Shown: positions 5,105 to 7,998 of the stretch, in pieces | Numbering within the stretch: position 1 is the stretch's first letter | How the letters are laid out: each line of letters starts with the position of its first letter | Source of the DNA: an uncultured Microcaldota archaeon | GTDB lineage: Archaea > Micrarchaeota > Micrarchaeia > Micrarchaeales > Micrarchaeaceae | Assembly (NCBI GenBank): GCA_903858385.1 | Contig: CAIOIN010000015.1 | Location: forward strand, 1 to 7,998 | Reading direction: 5' to 3' | Length of the DNA stretch: 7,998 bases | Program-made: the position numbers and the translations under genes | Notes under the pieces: generated by a model | Seen by the model: only the letters and a program-made list of their open reading frames with translations | The model's database searches: none | Told to the model about the DNA's origin: nothing

Positions 5105-6004
5105 TCACACAGCTATCTCAAACTCTATCTTCGGGTAGCTCTGGTAGCCGTCAAGAACGGTGTCCGTGTACTGCCAATCGAAGATGCTCTTGAAGTTGTC
5201 GGTCCTTATCTTCGGCAGCGCGTACTGCGAGGGATCCCTGCCCAGCTGCTCCTTCGCGCCTTCCATGTGGTTCTCGTAGATGTGCGTGTCAGCCAGGAAG
5301 CCGACGAGCCTGCCCTCTTTCAATCCAGACTCCTTTGCAAGGAGGTGAAGCAAAATTCCATAGCTCGCTATGTTGAACGGCAATCCGAGCATGGTGTCAA
5401 CGGAGCGCTGGTCCCACAAGAGATTGAGTTTGTCCCCTATGACCGTTACCTGGAAGGCGTAGTGGCAGGCAGGCAGTCCCATCATCGGTATCTGCGGCGG
5501 GTTCCATGCCGAAACTATCATGCGCCTGTCTGTCGGGTCCGTCTTGAGCTTCTTCACGACATTCGCCAGCTGGTCGATGCCCTTGCCGTTGTAATCAGTG
5601 TCATAACTGACATACTCCGCGCCGAAGTGCCTCCACTGCCACCCATACACCGGTCCCAAATCCCTCTCTTCAAGCATCTTCTTCTTCTCTTCTTCGGTGT
5701 GGCCGTACTTGACCTTCGCCTGATTGGCCCACTCATCCCAAATGTGGTTTTTTCTGTCCTGTAGCCACTTCTTGTCGGTTATGCCTTTTATGAAGAATTC
5801 GAGTTCTGACGCTACGTTCTTGAACGGCATCTTCTTCGTTGTCAACAGCGGAAATCCATTGCTCATGTCATGCTCGAATATCGCCCCGGCTATCGACTTA
5901 GCCTTCACTCCGGTGCGGTTGTCCTTCCATTCGCCTTCTTCGACTATGCGCCTCACGATGCTGAGGTACTGCGCGTCCGCTATTCTATCAATCGTTCCAG
6001 ACAT
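5105..6004 (-). CDS. thyA: Thymidylate synthase, ThyA type
   Basis: This enzyme methylates dUMP to dTMP using 5,10-methylene-THF, releasing DHF. It has 299 residues with the classic ThyA signatures: phosphate-binding Arg30 in DNRTG, and DRRMIVSAWNP (159-169). The nucleophile Cys180 is in LPACHYAFQ (the common form is LPPCH). DQRSVDTMLGLPFNIASYG (198-216) and DTHIYENH (239-246, with His241 and Tyr243) follow, and the C-terminus ends EIAV. It should be functional. It is longer than E. coli ThyA (264), with an insertion around 80-120 that includes a charged stretch (HTEEEKKKMLEERD), as in the long Lactobacillus-type enzymes. The ATG at 6004 is chosen because GGTGA lies 4 nt before it; the frame is open to 6058, but that would place the start at or before the predicted transcript start. 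folA follows one base after the stop. Two small hairpins precede the gene. Confidence 0.97.
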   Translation of the reverse strand: MSGTIDRIADAQYLSIVRRIVEEGEWKDNRTGVKAKSIAGAIFEHDMSNGFPLLTTKKMPFKNVASELEFFIKGITDKKWLQDRKNHIWDEWANQAKVKYGHTEEEKKKMLEERDLGPVYGWQWRHFGAEYVSYDTDYNGKGIDQLANVVKKLKTDPTDRRMIVSAWNPPQIPMMGLPACHYAFQVTVIGDKLNLLWDQRSVDTMLGLPFNIASYGILLHLLAKESGLKEGRLVGFLADTHIYENHMEGAKEQLGRDPSQYALPKIRTDNFKSIFDWQYTDTVLDGYQSYPKIEFEIAV

Positions 6005-6008
6005 TTGT

Positions 6009-6013
6009 TCACC
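6009..6013 (-). promoter_or_regulatory. thyA ribosome binding site (GGTGA)
   Basis: GGTGA, inside the run GGGGGTGA, is 4 nt before the ATG at 6004. It is complementary to the UCACC of the 16S 3' end and fixes the start of thyA. Confidence 0.7.
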
Positions 6014-6021
6014 CCCTGCTT

Positions 6022-6061
6022 TTACCTTTTGCATAAGGTAACCCCTTCCGATTACCATCGG
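6022..6061 (-). promoter_or_regulatory. Two short hairpins in the thyA leader
   Basis: On the minus strand CCGAT-GGTA-ATCGG (6061-6048) is a perfect 5-bp stem with a 4-nt loop. TTACC (6041-6037) pairs with GGTAA (6026-6022) just before the ribosome site. The first lies near the predicted transcript start, the second in the leader. They could influence translation of thyA-folA, but short stems like these also arise by chance. Confidence 0.25.
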
Positions 6062-6070
6062 GTTTTCAAT

Positions 6071-6078
6071 TATTTAAT
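6071..6078 (-). promoter_or_regulatory. thyA-folA promoter TATA box
   Basis: ATTAAATA on the minus strand, directly after the RNase P RNA 3' end, predicts a transcript start near 6049 and a leader of about 45 nt to the thyA ATG. Confidence 0.4.
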
Positions 6079-6323
6079 CCTATGTAGTGGCAGGCCGTAG
6101 CCCTCTTTTTGTTTTAGGCAGCATCAGTCTAAGCGGCTTTAAGCCTTGCATACTCACCGCACACGCATCGGCGCGTTTCATCCATCCCGGCGCGCTCGTA
6201 TAGTCATCGCTTTATGCGCCGCTCTGGTATCGTTTCTGTTCCGAATCAGGCCTTAGGCCATCGTGTGCTCTGTATGAGAGGAGCTTCCTCCTTTCGGTAG
6301 GCTGCCCACCTGCCACCACATCC
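6079..6323 (-). ncRNA. rnpB: RNase P RNA
   Basis: This is the catalytic RNA that trims tRNA 5' leaders. It fills what otherwise looks like an empty 300-nt gap. The ends pair: ATGTGGTGGCAGG (6321-6309) with CCTGCCACTACAT (6094-6082), 13 bp with one G-U, forming P1. CR-I reads GGAGGAAGCTCC (6291-6280). AGC-U-CCUC (6285-6278) pairs with GAGGGCU (6105-6099) to form P4 with its diagnostic bulged U. The CR-II block ACAGAAACGATACC is at 6239-6226. The 3' region ACAAAAAGAGGGCTAC fits CR-V. Hairpins such as GGCCTAAGGCC and GGCTTAAAGCC fill the middle. At about 245 nt it is smaller than most archaeal RNase P RNAs (roughly 280-330), so some peripheral helices are probably reduced. A TATA-like element about 21 nt upstream (6340-6348) fits the 5' end near 6322. 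Exact ends are estimated from P1. Confidence 0.86.
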
Positions 6324-6339
6324 ATATATGGGGCAAGCC

Positions 6340-6348
6340 TTTTATTAA
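6340..6348. promoter_or_regulatory. TATA-like element shared by rnpB (minus) and the BofA-like gene (plus)
   Basis: TTTTATTAA on the plus strand reads TTAATAAAA on the minus strand. Its centre is about 21 nt from the predicted RNase P RNA 5' end and 24 nt from the ATG at 6368. One element could therefore serve both directions. CCATATATGG at 6322-6331 is a second AT-rich palindrome that could also act in the plus direction. Confidence 0.45.
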
Positions 6349-6367
6349 CTATTAGCGATAGGGTTCC

Positions 6368-6661
6368 ATGGTAACATTACCGGTATTGCCTGTCGGAAAT
6401 GCGCTTCTGAGCGAGGCAATCCTTGTTATACTGATCGCGCTGGTCCTTTTCATACTATTCAAGCTCGGAAAGTCGATTCTGAAGATACTGTTCGGCCTGA
6501 TAGCAAACAGCATACTCGGCATCATAGCGATATTCGTTCTGAATTACCTGTTCAACATCGGCATACCCCTGGTAGCCGCGACGTTGGTGCCTACCGCATT
6601 GTTCGGCCTTCCAGCTGTCGGGACATTGATACTGCTAAGGTTCTTCGGCATACCGCTGTGA
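6368..6661 (+). CDS. BofA-like integral membrane protein
   Basis: This 97-residue, almost entirely hydrophobic protein has three predicted membrane spans at about 15-33 (AILVILIALVLFILF), 41-62 and 66-93. The middle section GLIANSILGIIAIFVLNYL followed by IGIPLVAATLVPTALFGLPA and a LLRF tail matches the pattern of the BofA family (pro-sigma-K processing inhibitor). In Bacillus, BofA restrains the intramembrane metalloprotease SpoIVFB. Archaea have no sigma-K or sporulation, so the role of the archaeal relatives is unknown; restraining a site-2-type protease is one idea. The ATG lies about 24 nt from the TATA-like element, with no clear ribosome site, suggesting a leaderless message. An anchored cysteine-rich protein follows after 8 nt in the same direction and is likely cotranscribed. 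Confidence 0.75.
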   Translation: MVTLPVLPVGNALLSEAILVILIALVLFILFKLGKSILKILFGLIANSILGIIAIFVLNYLFNIGIPLVAATLVPTALFGLPAVGTLILLRFFGIPL

Positions 6662-6669
6662 GCCATTAG

Positions 6670-7116
6670 ATGTTTATCATGCAGAAAAAGGCAATCGGCG
6701 CTGCGGCGCTGATCGTGGTCGTGCTAATAATCATCTTATCCTTCGCGCTTCTGAACGGCGGAAATACCACGATGACAACTTCTAGCACCTCTACAATAAG
6801 GGCTCAGACATCAACGGCAACATACGTACCTTCCGAAGAGATTGCAAATGTTTCCGCGGTGTATCCGAATGCAACGCAAAGCACCTTCTATTGCAACACG
6901 AGCGCGGATTGCGCGATTGTGCACACAACCTCATGTTTCAACAACCTAGCCTCGCAACAGGCGTGCATAAGCAAAACGAGCTCCGGCCAATACGCGTTCT
7001 ATTACAGCAACTTCATCGGCTCCGGATCAATAATATGCCCGCAGTACATCCTAAACGCATACGCAAACTGCAGCTGCATCAATAATGGATGCAGCCTGGT
7101 GTACGGGACAAGATAA
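6670..7116 (+). CDS. Membrane-anchored cysteine-rich extracytoplasmic protein, function unknown
   Basis: This is a 148-residue protein of no family I can name with certainty. It has a short basic start (MQKK), one hydrophobic anchor or uncleaved signal at about 8-28 (AIGAAALIVVVLIIILSFALL), then a Thr/Ser-rich linker (33-52). The exposed domain has eight cysteines at 75, 81, 89, 99, 123, 134, 136 and 141, enough for four disulfides, plus several N-glycosylation sequons. The spacing (C-x5-C near the start, CSCINNGC near the end) resembles small disulfide-rich modules in archaeal and bacterial secreted proteins, but no function follows from that. No lipobox is seen. The start could be the ATG at 6670 or the one at 6679. 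It lies 8 nt after the BofA-like gene and converges on the histone gene, leaving a 28-nt gap. Confidence 0.72.
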   Translation: MFIMQKKAIGAAALIVVVLIIILSFALLNGGNTTMTTSSTSTIRAQTSTATYVPSEEIANVSAVYPNATQSTFYCNTSADCAIVHTTSCFNNLASQQACISKTSSGQYAFYYSNFIGSGSIICPQYILNAYANCSCINNGCSLVYGTR

Positions 7117-7144
7117 AAATAAGAGCAATTCCTGCACGGCAAAA

Positions 7145-7342
7145 TCAATTGCACGCAAGCCTTATGTCCGAAACGTCGATCGTCTTCCTCTTCGCGTGAT
7201 GCGATAGGAGGACAGCCTTCTGCGCAGTGTTGAACGCTATCCTGTTGACGTATTTCTGCAGCTCCATGCTGGCATCGGATCTCACCCGGTTTGCTCCAGC
7301 CTCTCTCAATATTTTCTTTACAGTAGACTCTGATATGTACAC
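7145..7342 (-). CDS. Archaeal histone (HMf/HTa-type histone fold)
   Basis: This is a 65-residue protein forming a single histone fold, close to the usual 65-70. Archaeal histones dimerise and wrap DNA into nucleosome-like filaments. The helix 1 region STVKKILREAGANRVRSDA contains the DNA-contacting Arg in RVRSDA. Helix 2 follows (ASMELQKYVNRIAFNTAQ), and AVLLSHHAKRKTIDVSDIRLA gives the second DNA-contacting loop (KRKTI) and helix 3. It ends at LACN with no tail. An unusual pair of histidines and a C-terminal cysteine are present. The start is taken as the GTG at 7342 because GGTGA lies 5 nt before it and the fold begins there. A frame running back to an ATG at 7393 would cover the promoter. 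It lies downstream of hel308 on the same strand but has its own TATA-like element. Confidence 0.93.
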   Translation of the reverse strand: MYISESTVKKILREAGANRVRSDASMELQKYVNRIAFNTAQKAVLLSHHAKRKTIDVSDIRLACN

Positions 7343-7347
7343 AAAAT

Positions 7348-7352
7348 TCACC
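7348..7352 (-). promoter_or_regulatory. Histone gene ribosome binding site (GGTGA)
   Basis: GGTGA on the minus strand is 5 nt before the GTG at 7342. It supports the short, normal-length histone over the longer frame. Confidence 0.6.
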
Positions 7353-7377
7353 CTGTGAAGGAGTATGGTCAACAAAC

Positions 7378-7385
7378 CTTTAAGA
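7378..7385 (-). promoter_or_regulatory. Histone promoter TATA-like box
   Basis: TCTTAAAG on the minus strand predicts a transcript start near 7356, giving a short leader of about 14 nt that just holds the GGTGA site. It lies in the 76-nt gap after hel308. Confidence 0.4.
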
Positions 7386-7418
7386 ACATGCAAATCTTTT
7401 GCGGATTAGCGGAATAGA

Positions 7419-7998
7419 CTACATGTTCAGCTGCTCGAAGACCCTGTTCGCGATGTCCTTCCCGAGCAGCTTCGTGACTTTCTCTTTGTTGTCCCTGATG
7501 TCCTGCACCGTACGCACCCCATTCATGAAAAGCGTTCGTGCCCTGACACGTCCTATCTGTTCCAATCTCACTAGGTCGAGAAGCTCCTCCTTTATGCCGT
7601 ACCTCATGCGCACTCTCGTCTCAACAAGCTTCCTTGCCGGCACCTTCATTATGTGCGCCAATTCGGTCGCCGAATAGACCAGCCAGTCAGCGTTCGTCAT
7701 CTTGCTGTAAAGCCCTCCGGGCGTGGTCGTGTACTTCTTCACGAGCTCCGGCTCCTTGACCTCGTCTATCCAGTCCTTCAGCATCAGCGCGGTGCTGAAG
7801 GCCTTGACCGGATCGTAATAGCCGTAATCCATGTTCATGTAGCCTTCGACGAGCTTGACCTTCTTGAAGTGCATGTAAGTGGTGTATTCCAGCTCAGCTT
7901 CCTTCGTGGCCCTAACATAAGGCCGCATCTCAAGAGTGTTGGATATCATGTAAAGAATTCCAAGAGTGTCGAGCTCCTGCCCTAATGAGTCTATCATC
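7419..7998 (-). CDS. hel308: Hel308 (Hjm) Ski2-like DNA helicase, C-terminal part (partial)
   Basis: This is the last 193 or so codons of the archaeal superfamily 2 helicase that unwinds stalled forks and 3'-tailed duplexes during repair and recombination. The motor domains lie beyond the right edge. Visible are the end of the winged-helix region and the ratchet domain IV (LGILYMISNTLEMRP, then FSTALMLKDWIDEV and GGLYSKMTNADWLVYSATEL). The C-terminal helix-hairpin-helix domain V follows (RMRYGIKEELLDLVRL, IGRVRARTLFMNGVRTVQD, and a final LLGKDIANRVFEQL). The RAR motif in domain V is the conserved brake on the motor. The in-frame ATG at 7997 is internal; the protein continues outside. It ends 76 nt before the histone gene on the same strand. 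Confidence 0.94.
   Translation of the reverse strand, partial: MIDSLGQELDTLGILYMISNTLEMRPYVRATKEAELEYTTYMHFKKVKLVEGYMNMDYGYYDPVKAFSTALMLKDWIDEVKEPELVKKYTTTPGGLYSKMTNADWLVYSATELAHIMKVPARKLVETRVRMRYGIKEELLDLVRLEQIGRVRARTLFMNGVRTVQDIRDNKEKVTKLLGKDIANRVFEQLNM

Noticed and set aside
4943..5764. 273-residue plus-strand open frame opposite thyA and folA
   Set aside because: It lies antisense to two strongly conserved enzymes, matches no family, and has no promoter or ribosome site. It is a shadow of a moderately GC-rich gene.
6005..6058. Longer N-terminus for thyA starting at 6058
   Set aside because: It lies at or before the predicted transcript start, and the strong GGTGA site points to the ATG at 6004.
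6368..6661. Sporulation control role for the BofA-like protein
   Set aside because: No sporulation sigma factor or protease is in the window and archaea lack sigma-K, so only family resemblance is claimed.
7125..7152. GCAATT...AATTGC inverted repeat between the cysteine-rich gene and the histone stop
   Set aside because: Six-base arms with a 16-nt loop in AT-rich sequence are weak; no T-run follows on either strand.
7343..7393. Longer N-terminus for the histone from the ATG at 7393
   Set aside because: It would run through the promoter and ribosome site and add 17 hydrophobic residues before a complete 65-residue histone fold.
1..7998. CRISPR arrays, insertion sequences, tRNA or rRNA genes, defence islands
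   Set aside because: No regularly spaced repeats, transposase motifs, terminal inverted repeats or rRNA/tRNA signatures were seen on either strand.

Overview
This 8 kb window is archaeal chromosome. The information-processing genes are unmistakably archaeal: a one-chain proteasome beta subunit, transcription factor B (TFB), a stand-alone TRAM protein, a tail-less archaeal histone, a Hel308 helicase, and the start of the aCPSF1/FttA termination nuclease. Histone plus TFB plus TRAM suggests a euryarchaeal or DPANN lineage. Very short gaps, a small RNase P RNA and a folate-type dTMP cycle (SHMT, DHFR, ThyA) instead of a methanopterin/ThyX arrangement fit a compact, possibly Micrarchaeota-like genome. 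The lineage is inference; no rRNA is present.

Layout. Bases 1-897, minus strand: psmB followed by aCPSF1 (cut by the left edge). Bases 1066-1433: a TRAM gene with its promoter and an upstream 16-bp palindrome. Bases 1491-3071: a TFB gene with a long N-terminal extension, followed 12 nt later by a small two-span membrane protein, behind a strong BRE/TATA promoter. Bases 3072-3275: a divergent intergenic region holding several TATA-like elements and a GC-rich, foldable stretch that may be a small RNA. Bases 3276-6004: glyA (plus) facing folA and thyA (minus); the glyA and folA stop codons are one base apart. Bases 6079-6323: an RNase P RNA gene on the minus strand, recognised from its 13-bp closing helix, its P4 helix with bulged U, and the CR-II motif. 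Bases 6368-7116, plus strand: a BofA-like membrane protein and an anchored, cysteine-rich extracytoplasmic protein. Bases 7145-7998, minus strand: a 65-residue histone and the C-terminal part of Hel308 (cut by the right edge).

How the genes fit together. ThyA converts dUMP to dTMP and oxidises methylene-THF to DHF. FolA reduces DHF to THF, and GlyA recharges THF with the serine carbon. The full thymidylate cycle is therefore in one 2.7 kb block. Most of the other genes are housekeeping functions: proteolysis, transcription initiation and termination, tRNA processing, chromatin and fork repair. The least understood genes are the membrane protein behind TFB and the BofA-like/cysteine-rich pair.

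Start codons. Several genes share a GGTGA-type Shine-Dalgarno (complementary to the archaeal 16S 3' end) 4-5 nt before the start, and this moves the starts of TRAM, thyA, the histone and probably psmB inward from the longest reading frame. glyA and the BofA-like gene instead look leaderless, with a TATA box about 24-30 nt before the ATG. No CRISPR array, insertion sequence, tRNA or rRNA was recognised, and no strong candidate for a new defence or mobile system. The most useful second-look items are the 3131-3240 RNA candidate, the RNase P RNA, the TFB N-terminal extension and the palindromic operator candidates.
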